Program-made: the position numbers and the translations under genes
The notes under the pieces: model-generated
Told to the model about the DNA's origin: nothing
The model's database searches: none
Seen by the model: the letters and a program-made list of their open reading frames with translations, nothing else
Shown here: positions 45,751 through 54,775 of the stretch, piece after piece
How positions within the stretch are numbered: position 1 is the first letter of the stretch
Layout of the letters: each line of letters begins with the position of its first letter
NCBI RefSeq assembly: GCF_015709515.1
Contig: NZ_JADNQZ010000043.1
Span: 1-64,000, forward strand
Length of the DNA stretch: 64,000 nt
Source of the DNA: Methylocystis sp. H62
GTDB taxonomy: Bacteria > Pseudomonadota > Alphaproteobacteria > Rhizobiales > Beijerinckiaceae
Direction of reading: 5' to 3'

Positions 45751-46884
45751 ATGAAGATCTGCGTCGTTACGCCGCGATTTGCGGTATCGGGGGTTCCACT
45801 AGCACAAATCAGATTCGCGGAAGCGTTGGCTGCCAATGGACACTCTGTCGACTTCGTAATCGGTTGCGTGAACCGAGGCCTCGCGATGCCGAAAGTGTTG
45901 GGAGTCAATGTAATGCTTTTCAATCGCGCGAACGTGCGTGGAATGCTATATCCCCTATGGAAATGTTTTCGTAAGAACAAGCCTGACATTGTCTTCTCGG
46001 CTGAAGATCACCTCAACACGATCGTACTCTTAGCGGCTATCCTCTCGGGATCGTCGGCGAAAATCAGCGGATCTTCGAGAGTCACGCCATATGACACATA
46101 TTCAACCAAAATATTTACCAAGCGGTGGGTTCTTAAGCAGGTCTTTCGCACCGTGATGTGGCGAGCGAACGTACTGACATGCGTTTCGAAGGACATGGTC
46201 GAGCAGTACCGAAAGGTGTTTAGTAACGCGCCCCATGTCTGTGTCTACAACATCGTCGATAACCCGTTGTCCAGACAAAAAATGCTTGAACCAGTCGATG
46301 CCGAGTGGTTTCTGCAAAAGGACATCCCTGTAATTGTCGCCGCCGGACAATTGGAGCCGTGGAAAGGTTTCGCCGATCTGATCCGCGCGGTGAAGGAGGT
46401 CTCGCGTAGGCGGAGCGTGCGGCTGGTAATATTCGGCGAGGGCTCGCTGCGCGACGAGCTTGAACGCTTGATTCAAGAGCTCGACCTCACCGACAATGTG
46501 AAATTGCCAGGCAATGTGGCGAACCCCCTCAAATATTTCACACACGCACGAGTGTTCGCGCTGACCTCCTACGTCGAGGGCATGCCGAACGCATTGATTG
46601 AAGCGATGATGTGCGGATGTACGCCGGTCGCCACCAATTGTCCCACTGGCCCTCGGGAACTGCTCGATGACGGGAAATTCGGCTATCTCGTTTCTGTCGG
46701 GGATCCGATCTCCATCGCAAGCGGGATTGAGCAGGCGCTAGAGAAGCCCATAGATAAGCATCTTCTCGCCGAAGCGATCGCTCCATTTGAAGAGCAGACC
46801 ATCATCGCGCGACACTTTGAACTCTTGGGCTTGACCAACGATCGGAGAAAGCTCGCGCACGCCGACGACCAATGTCAATTATAG
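45751..46884 (+). CDS. glycosyltransferase family 4
   Basis: 377 residues. MKICVVTPRFAVSGVPLAQI opens a GT-B fold. VIVAAGQLEPWKGFADLIRA marks the linker and start of the C-terminal domain, LVIFGEGSLRDELERLIQEL follows, and YVEGMPNALIEAMMCGCTPV contains the EX7E-type glutamates of GT4. It belongs to the run of transferases building the repeat unit. It starts 52 bp after the previous gene and ends 8 bp before the next. Confidence 0.88.
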   Translation: MKICVVTPRFAVSGVPLAQIRFAEALAANGHSVDFVIGCVNRGLAMPKVLGVNVMLFNRANVRGMLYPLWKCFRKNKPDIVFSAEDHLNTIVLLAAILSGSSAKISGSSRVTPYDTYSTKIFTKRWVLKQVFRTVMWRANVLTCVSKDMVEQYRKVFSNAPHVCVYNIVDNPLSRQKMLEPVDAEWFLQKDIPVIVAAGQLEPWKGFADLIRAVKEVSRRRSVRLVIFGEGSLRDELERLIQELDLTDNVKLPGNVANPLKYFTHARVFALTSYVEGMPNALIEAMMCGCTPVATNCPTGPRELLDDGKFGYLVSVGDPISIASGIEQALEKPIDKHLLAEAIAPFEEQTIIARHFELLGLTNDRRKLAHADDQCQL

Positions 46885-46891
46885 CGACGCA

Positions 46892-48076
46892 TTGCATTTG
46901 AATAAGCGCGGCGAACCGGTGGCGGACCACCATTTCCCCTTGAAGATCGCCTTTGTGATCAAGGCAATGAGCAATCCTGGCGGGGGTGCAGAGCGCGTTC
47001 TTGCCTCTGTGTGTTCTGGATTGGCCGAGCGAGGTCACAACGTAACGATAATTACCAGCGATCCATCCGACCAGCCGTCCTTCTATCCTCTCTCGTCGCG
47101 CGTTCGACGCGTTTCTTTGGGCGTGGGGACAGTGGAGGGGAACTCTCGGCCTTGGGACGTCGTGCGTCGGATTTGGGTGCTGAGGCGCAAAATATTAAAT
47201 TGCGCTCCCAACGTGGTCGTCGCCTTCATGCACAGCTCATACCTACCCGTAGGAATGGCGCTCGTAGGAACCGGCATTCCCATGGTGGCAAGCGAGCACA
47301 TCGGGCCCGACCATTACCAGACGCGACCATTCCAATTGGCGCTCGTCATGCTGACCCCTTTTATGGCGCAGAAAATCACCGTCGTTTCGGAGCAGATCAA
47401 GCAGCAATACGGGCCCTGGCTTAGGCGTGTTATGGTTGTCGCGCCAAATCCTATCGCTGCGCCGTCAACGAAAAACGAGAAGCGTGCCCCGCGCGCAAGA
47501 AGGGTGCTTTCAGTTGGAAGGTTGACGACGCAAAAAAATCACGGCTGTCTCATCGCCGCCTTTGCTTTGATCGCGTCTGACTTCCCCGACTGGACATTGC
47601 GGATCGTCGGCGAGGGCGAATTGCGCGGAGCGCTCGAAAGGCAAATACGTGAATTTGGACTGGAGCGCCGCGTCGAGCTGCCTGGCGCTATCAGTGACAT
47701 CTGGCGGGAGTACCGGAACGCTTCTTTTTTCGTTTCCCCATCGACATACGAGAGCTTCGGGCTCGCGACCGCCGAAGCGCTGCTGAGCGGCGTGCCGGCA
47801 GTCGCATTCGAAGACTGCCCAGGCACCAATGTCTTAATACAGAACAACGTCGACGGGATTCTCGTGAATGAGAGCAGAGACCGCACCCAGGCCCTGTCGA
47901 TTGTGCTAAAGCGACTGATGGCCTCCCCGGAAGAGGTAGAACGGCTGTCTCACGCCAGCGTTCGGAGACTGGAAGCATACAGCTTGCCGAGAGTGCTCGA
48001 TACATGGGAAAGCATTTTGCGCGACGCTGCTCAAGCCACGACCTCCACACAGTTCGATCGGGTCAAGATCTCATAG
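46892..48076 (+). CDS. glycosyltransferase family 4
   Basis: Up to 394 residues; the first possible start is a TTG at 46892, but a GTG at 46919 or 46951 may be used because the conserved fold begins at LKIAFVIKAMSNPGGGAERV. The C-terminal domain shows VLSVGRLTTQKNHGCLIAAF, IVGEGELRGALERQIREFGL and YESFGLATAEALLSGVPAVA with the EX7E pattern. The N-terminus with its GGAERV motif matches WbnK/AmsD-type galactosyl- or glucosyltransferases; the exact sugar cannot be assigned. Confidence 0.88.
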   Translation: MHLNKRGEPVADHHFPLKIAFVIKAMSNPGGGAERVLASVCSGLAERGHNVTIITSDPSDQPSFYPLSSRVRRVSLGVGTVEGNSRPWDVVRRIWVLRRKILNCAPNVVVAFMHSSYLPVGMALVGTGIPMVASEHIGPDHYQTRPFQLALVMLTPFMAQKITVVSEQIKQQYGPWLRRVMVVAPNPIAAPSTKNEKRAPRARRVLSVGRLTTQKNHGCLIAAFALIASDFPDWTLRIVGEGELRGALERQIREFGLERRVELPGAISDIWREYRNASFFVSPSTYESFGLATAEALLSGVPAVAFEDCPGTNVLIQNNVDGILVNESRDRTQALSIVLKRLMASPEEVERLSHASVRRLEAYSLPRVLDTWESILRDAAQATTSTQFDRVKIS

Positions 48077-48185
48077 TACAAAATTGCGCCGCGACCTTCT
48101 CAGTGGCGCCCCACCTGGAAATGAATTCGGAAAAATGGCCCTGTCAACTTTTTTTCCATGTTCCACGAGGCGGTAGCCTAATCGA

Positions 48186-50198
48186 ATGTGCGGCATCTCC
48201 GGCTTTCTGACTTCCGGAACAAACCCGCGCGGGCTGAATGCGATTAAGGCGATGACCAACGCATTAGTTGCGCGCGGGCCTGATGGCGCAGGATATTGGA
48301 GCGATCCCGAAGGGCGGCTGTTTCTGGGGCACCGGCGTCTGTCCATCATAGATCTTTCGTCCGCAGGTCATCAACCGATGGAGTCTGCTAGCGGACGATT
48401 CGTGATGACTTTCAACGGCGAGATTTACAATCACGCGGCAATACGTTCGCAATTGGAAGATGTCGGCGCTGCTCCCAAATGGCGCGGACATTCGGACACT
48501 GAGACGTTCCTCGCCGCTATTGAGCATTGGGGTCTAGACGTCGCCCTGAAACGCGTCACGGGCATGTTTGCCATCGCGTTATGGGATATCGCTCGCCGCA
48601 CGCTGTATTTGGCGCGCGACCGTTTTGGCGAGAAGCCTCTTTATTACGGCTGGGTAGGCCATGGCGGTCAGGCCGCTTTTGCATTCGGTTCCGAGCTAAA
48701 GGCATTGCGCGCTTATCCCGGATTCGCCAATCCGGTGAGCCTTGAAGCTTTGGCGCTGTATTTGCGTTTCATGTATGTTCCCGCACCGTACAGCATCTAT
48801 GAGGGCGTCTACAAGCTGGAGCCGGGTTGCGTGCTCAGCATCTCAGGCGACGGGCCGCCTTCGCTTGCCCAGCCGCTGCGGCCGCCGGCGACGCATGGAG
48901 GAGCGACGCTGAGCCGTTGGTGGTCGCTCGACGCGCTGGTGGAATCGGGAGCGCAGCATCAATTTGAAAGCGAAGCAGACGCGATCGGGGCGCTGGAGCA
49001 AAGCCTGAGAGATGCAGTGAAGCTGCAATCAGTGGCGGATGTACCGCTGGGCGCTTTTCTCTCCGGCGGCGTCGACTCATCGACAATCGTGGCGCTCATG
49101 CAGCAACAAGCCGCGCGCCCGGTCAAAACGTTCACCGTCAGTTTCGAGGAGGCGGGCTTCGACGAAGCGCCTCACGCTCGGGCGGTCGCCCGCCATCTTG
49201 GCTCAGATCATTCCGAGCTGTACGTGACGGCGGCCGAAGCCTTGTCCGTCATTCCGAATTTGCCGGTGATCTATGATGAGCCGTTCGCAGACTCGTCTCA
49301 GATACCGACGCTTTTGGTTTGCCACGCCGCGCGCCAGCATGTCACTGTAGCGCTGTCCGGCGATGCCGGCGACGAGCTGTTTGGCGGCTATAATCGCTAC
49401 TTGTGGGGGCCGCGCCTTTGGAGCCGCCTGAGCAGGCTGCCTTACTCAGGGCGCCAGGCGCTTGGGGGAGCGCTCGCCGCGGTTCCGGAATCGGTCTTGG
49501 AACTTCTCAGTCGTCCCGTCAACGCAGTATTACCCGGAAGCCGTGGCATCGGCCACCTCGGTGAAAAGGCGCACAAGTTGGCTTCTCGGCTCCGCGGCGC
49601 ACACAACTTTGACGATTTTTACCGTAACCTAGTTTCCGAATGGCAGGATCCTTCGGAAATATTAAGCGCCGGCTGCGGCCGAATAGAGGGGCCGCTGAGT
49701 CTTCTGGACGACCCGTTGCCGACCCGAGGCGCGGAGCCACGTGAACTGCAGATGATGTACCGAGACAGCCTCACCTATCTGCCCGACGATATTCTATGTA
49801 AGGTGGACCGCGCCGCCATGGCGACGAGTCTGGAAACGCGCGTGCCTTTTCTGGATCAGCGCGTGGCTGAAGTCGCATGGCGACTTCCGCTCCACATGAA
49901 AATTCGTGACGGTCAAGGCAAGTGGGCGCTTCGCCAGGTGCTTCACAAATATGTGCCGCGCGAGCTGATCGAACGGCCGAAGGCCGGCTTCAGCATTCCC
50001 GTCGGCCAATGGTTGCGAGGACCATTGCGCGGCTGGGCGGAGAACCTATTGGACGAAACTCGGCTCGTGCATGAGGGATACTTCAAGCCTGCGCAGATTC
50101 GCGAAGCATGGAGACAACATTTGAGCGGTCGACGCGACCTAACGCCCAAACTATGGAGCATATTGATGTTTCAAGCCTGGTTGCGAGGGATTTCCTGA
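48186..50198 (+). CDS. asnB: asparagine synthetase, glutamine-hydrolysing (AsnB type)
   Basis: 670 residues. Cys2 (MCGISGFL) is the glutaminase nucleophile. FNGEIYNH and RGHSDTETFLAAIEHWG belong to the Ntn domain, and GAFLSGGVDSSTIVALM is the PP-loop of the synthetase domain. AsnB homologues of this length are common in EPS loci, where they are thought to amidate uronic acids or acyl groups of the polymer, although bona fide asparagine synthesis is possible. A uronic acid precursor is predicted from the TviB/TviC pair. It differs from the lasso cyclase at 56753, which lacks the Cys2 nucleophile. Confidence 0.88.
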   Translation: MCGISGFLTSGTNPRGLNAIKAMTNALVARGPDGAGYWSDPEGRLFLGHRRLSIIDLSSAGHQPMESASGRFVMTFNGEIYNHAAIRSQLEDVGAAPKWRGHSDTETFLAAIEHWGLDVALKRVTGMFAIALWDIARRTLYLARDRFGEKPLYYGWVGHGGQAAFAFGSELKALRAYPGFANPVSLEALALYLRFMYVPAPYSIYEGVYKLEPGCVLSISGDGPPSLAQPLRPPATHGGATLSRWWSLDALVESGAQHQFESEADAIGALEQSLRDAVKLQSVADVPLGAFLSGGVDSSTIVALMQQQAARPVKTFTVSFEEAGFDEAPHARAVARHLGSDHSELYVTAAEALSVIPNLPVIYDEPFADSSQIPTLLVCHAARQHVTVALSGDAGDELFGGYNRYLWGPRLWSRLSRLPYSGRQALGGALAAVPESVLELLSRPVNAVLPGSRGIGHLGEKAHKLASRLRGAHNFDDFYRNLVSEWQDPSEILSAGCGRIEGPLSLLDDPLPTRGAEPRELQMMYRDSLTYLPDDILCKVDRAAMATSLETRVPFLDQRVAEVAWRLPLHMKIRDGQGKWALRQVLHKYVPRELIERPKAGFSIPVGQWLRGPLRGWAENLLDETRLVHEGYFKPAQIREAWRQHLSGRRDLTPKLWSILMFQAWLRGIS

Positions 50199-50199
50199 G

Positions 50200-51327
50200 A
50201 TGTGGCCGTACTGGGTCATGTTTTTGCTGCCGGCGTGCGCCGCTCTGAATTCGGCAGGTTCGAGGCTCAGCCGGCCCAATCAGGCGCGAGGCTCGGTAAT
50301 TTGGGTGTCCTTTGGAATATTCCTCGCCCTGCTCATAGGCTTTCGTTATCAGGTGGGCGGCGATTGGGGCTCATATCTGAAGATGTTGAAAGAGATAGCT
50401 ACCAATGGAATTTCGACTAAACTAGACCCTGGTTATGGGTTACTGAACTCATTTAGTTTGGAGATGGACTGGGGAATATTTGGCGTCAATGTTATTGGAG
50501 GCGCAATTTTTACACTTGGCCTTATGCGGTTTTGCCGAGCCCAGCCCCGGCCCTGGCTGGCGTTGGCAGTCGCAGTTCCATACCTAGTGGTAGTCGTCGC
50601 TATGGGATACACTCGTCAAGCTATTGCATTAGGCGCGGCAATGCTTGGACTGGTGGCCCTGGGCAACAAGTCTAACATCCGGTTCGCGGCGTGGGTGCTC
50701 TTGGGAGCTACGTTCCATAAATCAGCTGTCCTACTGTTACCGCTCGCGGCGCTCGCGACGGCGCGCAGTCGACTCTGGACAGTTGGATGGATTGCAGTGA
50801 TCACGGCAGGGGCATACAAGCTGCTTCTGGAGAAGGATGCCGAGTCGCTCTACGTCAACTACGTCGTCGCCGATTATCAATCAGAAGGCGCGATGGTGCG
50901 ACTGCTGATGAACGCATTGCCGGCTGTGATTTTTTTGGTTTGGCGACAGAAATTTCAATTTGCCGAATCCGAACGGCGTTTGTGGACTTGGGTTGCAATT
51001 TTTTCGCTGGGGATGTTGGGAGTATTCGCGGTTACCACCGCGAGCGCGGCGATCGATCGGATCGCGCTTTACATGCTGCCCTTACAGCTCGCGGTTTTTT
51101 CTCGCCTTCCCGATGCGATTGGCGTCAAAGTCAAGCGTCGTCTGGCTTCTACAAACTCGACCGCCTCGTCTCCGCGCGGTGAACTGTTGCCAGTCAGACC
51201 CGAAAGCGCGCGCCAATTAACGGCAGCCGTGTTGCTGTATTACTCTGTAGTTCTTTTCGTGTGGTTGAACTTTGCCACGCACGCCGGCTATTGGCTGCCA
51301 TACCGATTTTATCTTTTGGAGTTCTGA
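50200..51327 (+). CDS. EpsG-like polysaccharide polymerase
   Basis: 375 residues, about 9-10 membrane helices. The motif IGFRYQVGGDWGSYLKMLKE near residues 47-66 and AMGYTRQAIALGAAMLGLVA are typical of the EpsG family of Wzy-like polymerases. It starts 1 bp after the asnB stop and is followed after 2 bp by a GT4 gene, a tight operon. Together with the O-antigen-ligase-like protein at 18096 the locus has two polymerase/ligase candidates. Confidence 0.82.
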   Translation: MWPYWVMFLLPACAALNSAGSRLSRPNQARGSVIWVSFGIFLALLIGFRYQVGGDWGSYLKMLKEIATNGISTKLDPGYGLLNSFSLEMDWGIFGVNVIGGAIFTLGLMRFCRAQPRPWLALAVAVPYLVVVVAMGYTRQAIALGAAMLGLVALGNKSNIRFAAWVLLGATFHKSAVLLLPLAALATARSRLWTVGWIAVITAGAYKLLLEKDAESLYVNYVVADYQSEGAMVRLLMNALPAVIFLVWRQKFQFAESERRLWTWVAIFSLGMLGVFAVTTASAAIDRIALYMLPLQLAVFSRLPDAIGVKVKRRLASTNSTASSPRGELLPVRPESARQLTAAVLLYYSVVLFVWLNFATHAGYWLPYRFYLLEF

Positions 51328-51329
51328 GT

Positions 51330-52457
51330 TTGAAGGTGATCCTGTTCGCGAACACCGACTGGTATCTCTATAATTTCAGGCGCTCTCTTGCCGCCGCTCT
51401 CCGCGATGCGGGCCACGATCTTTTACTGGTTTCTCCCCCAGGGCCCTACGGCGAGAAGCTTCGCGCCGCGGGGTTTCGATGGATTCCGGCGCCGATGGAG
51501 CGCATGAGCCTCAATCCGCTGCGTGAACTGGCTTTGCTTAGCTGGCTGTGGCGCTTGATGCGCAAAGAGCGGCCTGACATCGTACACACCTTTACCATTA
51601 AATGCGCCGTTTACGGAGGGCTCATCGCACGCCTGGTGAAGGCGGGACGGCTCAATTCGGTCACAGGGATGGGCTATGTTTTCATTAGCGACTCCTTCAA
51701 GGCGCAGCTGCTACGGCCCTTGCTACGTTTATTGATGCGCGCTGCGTTCGGCGGCGATCGCGCGAGCTTAATCTTACAGAATCACGATGACGTTCAGTTA
51801 TTCGAAAAGGTCGGCATCGTTCCGTTGGAGCAGATTCGTCTAGTACGCAGTTCGGGCGTTGACTGCTCGCGCTTCCTTCCGCCGAATGACGAACCCGCTT
51901 CTGTCGGGGAACCTTTGCGCATTGTGTTCGCTGCGCGAATGTTGTGGGACAAGGGCGTTGGCGAGTTGGTCGAGGCGGCCCGGCTCCTCAAATCGGAGAG
52001 TCGGCGCCTTCGCTTCGTTCTCGCTGGCGATCCAGATCCTGGCAATCCGGCTGCGATAGCGGAAGAAACCCTACTTGGGTGGCAGGCGGAAGGGCTTGTT
52101 GAATGGCTCGGCCATGTAAGCGACATGCCTACTTTGCTGGCCGACGCGGGTATTGTGGTTTTGCCCAGCTATCGCGAGGGCTTGCCAAAAAGCCTCATCG
52201 AGGCGGCTGCATGCGCACGACCTCTGATTACGACTGATGCTCCGGGATGCCGAGAAGTGGTCACGCACGGCGTGAACGGACTGTTAGTACCCGTCCGTAA
52301 CGCTGAAGCGCTGGCAAGAGCCATCGCCATGCTGCAGGACGATCCGGAACTCGCTCGGCGTCTCGGAGAGGCTGCACGTGTAAAGGCCTTAATTGAATTC
52401 GACGAGCGTGTCGTGATCGCGCAGACGCTCGCTGTCTATCACGAAATTGCTGTTTAG
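51330..52457 (+). CDS. glycosyltransferase family 4
   Basis: 375 residues from a TTG at 51330, placed directly after the EpsG stop where the conserved KVILFANTDWYLYNFRRSLA begins; the frame is open further upstream but overlaps that gene. HTFTIKCAVYGGLIARLVKA, RIVFAARMLWDKGVGELVEA and YREGLPKSLIEAAACARPLI are the GT4 landmarks; the protein resembles PglA/WbaX-like enzymes acting early on undecaprenyl-linked sugars. The last four bases overlap the convergent recombinase gene. Confidence 0.87.
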   Translation: MKVILFANTDWYLYNFRRSLAAALRDAGHDLLLVSPPGPYGEKLRAAGFRWIPAPMERMSLNPLRELALLSWLWRLMRKERPDIVHTFTIKCAVYGGLIARLVKAGRLNSVTGMGYVFISDSFKAQLLRPLLRLLMRAAFGGDRASLILQNHDDVQLFEKVGIVPLEQIRLVRSSGVDCSRFLPPNDEPASVGEPLRIVFAARMLWDKGVGELVEAARLLKSESRRLRFVLAGDPDPGNPAAIAEETLLGWQAEGLVEWLGHVSDMPTLLADAGIVVLPSYREGLPKSLIEAAACARPLITTDAPGCREVVTHGVNGLLVPVRNAEALARAIAMLQDDPELARRLGEAARVKALIEFDERVVIAQTLAVYHEIAV

Positions 52458-53446
52458 CCGGCTTGATCTTTTCTTCGGATGGCGGCACGAGCTTTTTCAA
52501 GCAATGCGCTGAGGTTGGCGTTTTCAACATATCGGCTAACGACATTCATCGACTTCCACCCTCCGGCCTGCATAATTGGCAGGATGGTGAGTCCTGAAAC
52601 GATCATGTCCTGAGCGGCGCCGACGCGCATTGAATGACCTGATAGCCTCGTGACGATCTGGGGAGGAAGTCCCGCTGTGCATGCTGTCCGCTTCAAGATC
52701 CGGTTGATTGTGAAAGGATGTAGTGCGGATTCGGCAATGGATTCGCTACGGACAGAACGAAAAATATAGCCTGTCTTGATCCGCGCCGCGCCTAGCCAAT
52801 CCTGCACGAATGCATTCGACTCCGGCGAAACATACCCGAGGCGCCCATTCCCGTACGGATCGTTTTTTGATCGGCGGATCAGAACTTGAATTGATCCATC
52901 AGTTGATGTGCTCAAGTCCTCCACGCGAAGCGCGACAAGTTCAGAGCGACGACAAAGCGTGTCATAACCAAGAGCCATTATCGCACGGTCGCGTTTCCCG
53001 GTGAGAGAGTTCGGGCACGCCGCAATCAGCCGATCGCGCAATTCGCTGGTCAGGCCTAGCGCCTGTTGGGGTCTCGCGGAGCGCCGTCGGAACGCACGTC
53101 GCATAGCAATTGTCACGTCCTCGTCTACGACGGGGTTTGTGAGGCGCAGAAGTTTGTGAACCTTGCTGACAGCCGCCAGTCGACGCTTAAGTGTGGCAGC
53201 TGAGAAGCGCTCCGCTTCATGCTCGACATAGGCCGCGACCGTTTCCGGGCTCGCAGGAAGCGTCCGTCGCCGTGCTTCCGCGCACCATTTTTCGAAGGTC
53301 GCCATGTCGGCGCGATACGATCGGAGGGTATTGTCAGAGTATGCACCTTCGATCCGAGAAAGTGCAGAACGCCAATCCTTGAGATCGGAGACGAGAGTGG
53401 ATCTATAGTTCGACACCTGATTCCCAATTGGTCTGATTGGACTCAC
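52454..53446 (-). CDS. tyrosine recombinase / integrase
   Basis: 330 residues. Core-binding domain at about 30-105 (SDNTLRSYRADMATFEKWCA). Catalytic residues: Arg166 in LCRRSEL, Lys194 in RRSKND, His271/Arg274 in SGHSMRVG, Trp297 in GGW in the usual His/Trp position, and Tyr306 in SRYVENA. It is unrelated in detail to the recombinase at 1834. A divergent XRE regulator starts 38 bp upstream with a 14-bp palindrome between. It separates the EPS locus from the lasso cluster and may have brought in one of them; no att sites were identified. Confidence 0.9.
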   Translation of the reverse strand: MSPIRPIGNQVSNYRSTLVSDLKDWRSALSRIEGAYSDNTLRSYRADMATFEKWCAEARRRTLPASPETVAAYVEHEAERFSAATLKRRLAAVSKVHKLLRLTNPVVDEDVTIAMRRAFRRRSARPQQALGLTSELRDRLIAACPNSLTGKRDRAIMALGYDTLCRRSELVALRVEDLSTSTDGSIQVLIRRSKNDPYGNGRLGYVSPESNAFVQDWLGAARIKTGYIFRSVRSESIAESALHPFTINRILKRTACTAGLPPQIVTRLSGHSMRVGAAQDMIVSGLTILPIMQAGGWKSMNVVSRYVENANLSALLEKARAAIRRKDQAG

Positions 53447-53479
53447 TTACGGGTCTATATAGACCACTAGCGCCGTAAG
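53445..53479. promoter_or_regulatory. palindromic operator candidate between recombinase and XRE genes
   Basis: GGTCTATATAGACC (53452-53465) is a perfect 14-bp palindrome. An outer pair, CTTACGG (53446-53452) and CCGTAAG (53473-53479), brackets it. The location between two divergent starts suits a binding site of the XRE regulator or recombinase. Confidence 0.55.
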
Positions 53480-53483
53480 GTCA

Positions 53484-53729
53484 ATGATCACTTCGACACA
53501 GATTCGATCCGCTCGCGCTGCTCTTCGTTGGTCCGTCATCGAACTTTCTACACACGCCAGAATAAGCGTGCAGACGATTAAGAGATTCGAGGCCTCCGAA
53601 GGCGTGCCATCTAGTCGGTCATCGACCCTTTTTGAGGTGCAGAAGGCGTTCGAAGCGGCTGGAATCGAATTCATCGGCGCCCCAGACGAAGGGCCTGGCG
53701 TACGCCTCTGGCGCAAAGCGAATCGCTAA
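53484..53729 (+). CDS. XRE-family helix-turn-helix regulator
   Basis: 81 residues. QIRSARAALRWSVIELSTHA and RISVQTIKRFEASEGVP form the HTH_3 domain. The C-terminal part (STLFEVQKAFEAAGIEFIGA) is the pattern of small alphaproteobacterial XRE repressors. It is divergent from the recombinase gene with a palindrome between, so it probably represses both. It is also the closest regulator gene to the lasso cluster, but no palindrome copy was noticed near 54261. Confidence 0.85.
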   Translation: MITSTQIRSARAALRWSVIELSTHARISVQTIKRFEASEGVPSSRSSTLFEVQKAFEAAGIEFIGAPDEGPGVRLWRKANR

Positions 53730-54260
53730 TCGAGCTCCTTGGCAGACAACGCGTGTCCGGCGGCTGAACGCACCGCTTGTGCAAACTTCAATTTCGCGGC
53801 GTTTGGGTTTGAATCTGTCGCTCAATCCGCTTGCAGGAGGTCGCGAGAGTTACTGGCTCGCCATCGGATGGGCCGCCAATTAGCAATTCGCGCCCTTGAG
53901 CGGGCGCGCGGCTGACCGCGCACCTGCTCCGGTCAGGCTTTGGTCGCGCGGCGAAAACGACGTCAAAAAATCCCCCTCGCTTCGCCTCAGCGTGCGATAA
54001 CGCCTCTTGGCGCTCGCGGGCAAGATCCCTTTCCCTGCAGTTCGGGGCAAATGCAGTGTGATATAAGCAATCGTTAGAAAGGCGAGTCGGGTTGCGATGG
54101 CGCCGACGGCGAATCGCCTCCCCGGGACAAGCGAAGAGCCGAAACTGGCGGAGTTATCCATACGGATGCACTATATAAAGCGCATCGGCGCATGTCTTAT
54201 TTTGTTAGCTATTTCAGATACATGAAAATGACAGAATTGGCTGCTGAACCTCGCGCGCGG
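53730..54260. other. no gene recognised
   Basis: About 530 bp between the XRE gene and the promoter of the precursor gene. Short frames are shadows without motifs. The last 100 bp are AT-rich. Confidence 0.5.
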
Positions 54261-54289
54261 TTGACAAAGCTTCCGCTGGGAAATAGAGT
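54261..54289 (+). promoter_or_regulatory. predicted promoter of the lasso-type precursor gene
   Basis: TTGACA at 54261-54266, 17 bp spacer, TAGAGT at 54284-54289. This would start transcription near 54296, leaving a short leader of about 27 nt with GAGGA as the ribosome site before the ATG at 54323. Confidence 0.6.
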
Positions 54290-54322
54290 TTACGCTATTA
54301 TCTCCAGATTTGAGGAATCAAC

Positions 54323-54529
54323 ATGTCCGGGCCCGACGGGAATCCTTCGCCAGAGAGAGACGTGGCGGAGTCAGAACCGAGCATGACGTCTCGTAAAAAA
54401 TATGTCGCGCCGGCGCTCTCGCGGTACGGTTCGCTCGCCGAGCTTACAAAAAACAGTGGGGTTAAGTACGGGAACGATGGTCAAGGCATGGGGTGCGGCG
54501 AACAAAAAGACACAAGTTGCCCACGTTGA
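54323..54529 (+). CDS. lasso-type RiPP precursor peptide
   Basis: A 68-residue peptide starting at an ATG 5-8 nt after GAGGA (a second Met at residue 21 lacks a ribosome site). Residues 27-42 match the lasso leader rule YxxPxLxxxG...LT: Tyr27, Pro30, Leu32, Gly36, Leu41, Thr42. The core region is Gly-rich and polar and contains Asp52, Cys58 and Cys66, ending in CPR. With Thr42 at position -2 the core would begin at Asn44 and Asp52 would be core residue 9, the right place for a 9-residue macrolactam ring. Ser45 or Gly46 as residue 1 would give rings of 8 or 7. All maturation genes follow on the same strand. Confidence 0.8.
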   Translation: MSGPDGNPSPERDVAESEPSMTSRKKYVAPALSRYGSLAELTKNSGVKYGNDGQGMGCGEQKDTSCPR

Positions 54530-54552
54530 CTGATTGGGCGATTCGAGACATT

Positions 54553-54585
54553 GGAGAGAGCGCACCCGACGGGTGCGCTCTCTCC
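54553..54585 (+). terminator. strong hairpin after the precursor gene (attenuator-like)
   Basis: GGAGAGAGCGCACCCG and CGGGTGCGCTCTCTCC are perfect 16-bp complements around a single A. No T-run follows, so it may stabilise the precursor transcript or partly end transcription rather than act as a full rho-independent terminator. It lies between the precursor and the maturation genes. Confidence 0.7.
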
Positions 54586-54775
54586 GCGTTGAGCGATCTC
54601 GATTAAGGCCGACGGTCTCGTCCTTTCAGGTCTAACGCGGTTTGCAGGAAGTCGTGACGAATAAAAATGGCGCGCGCGGCATAATCGTCGGCGTCGCTTG
54701 CGCTTGACTTTTCGACTTTGGCGCGTGTCATCGACGCGGATGGCGGCGAGAAAGTCGAACATGGGCGGTCTTTTA

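Noticed and set aside
48186-50198. AsnB as a second lasso cyclase
   Set aside because: It retains Cys2 and the glutaminase motifs, and lies between EPS genes with no B1/B2 partner.
54192-54386. ORF upstream of and overlapping the precursor as an alternative peptide
   Set aside because: No ribosome site, no leader motif, and the predicted promoter at 54261 lies inside it.
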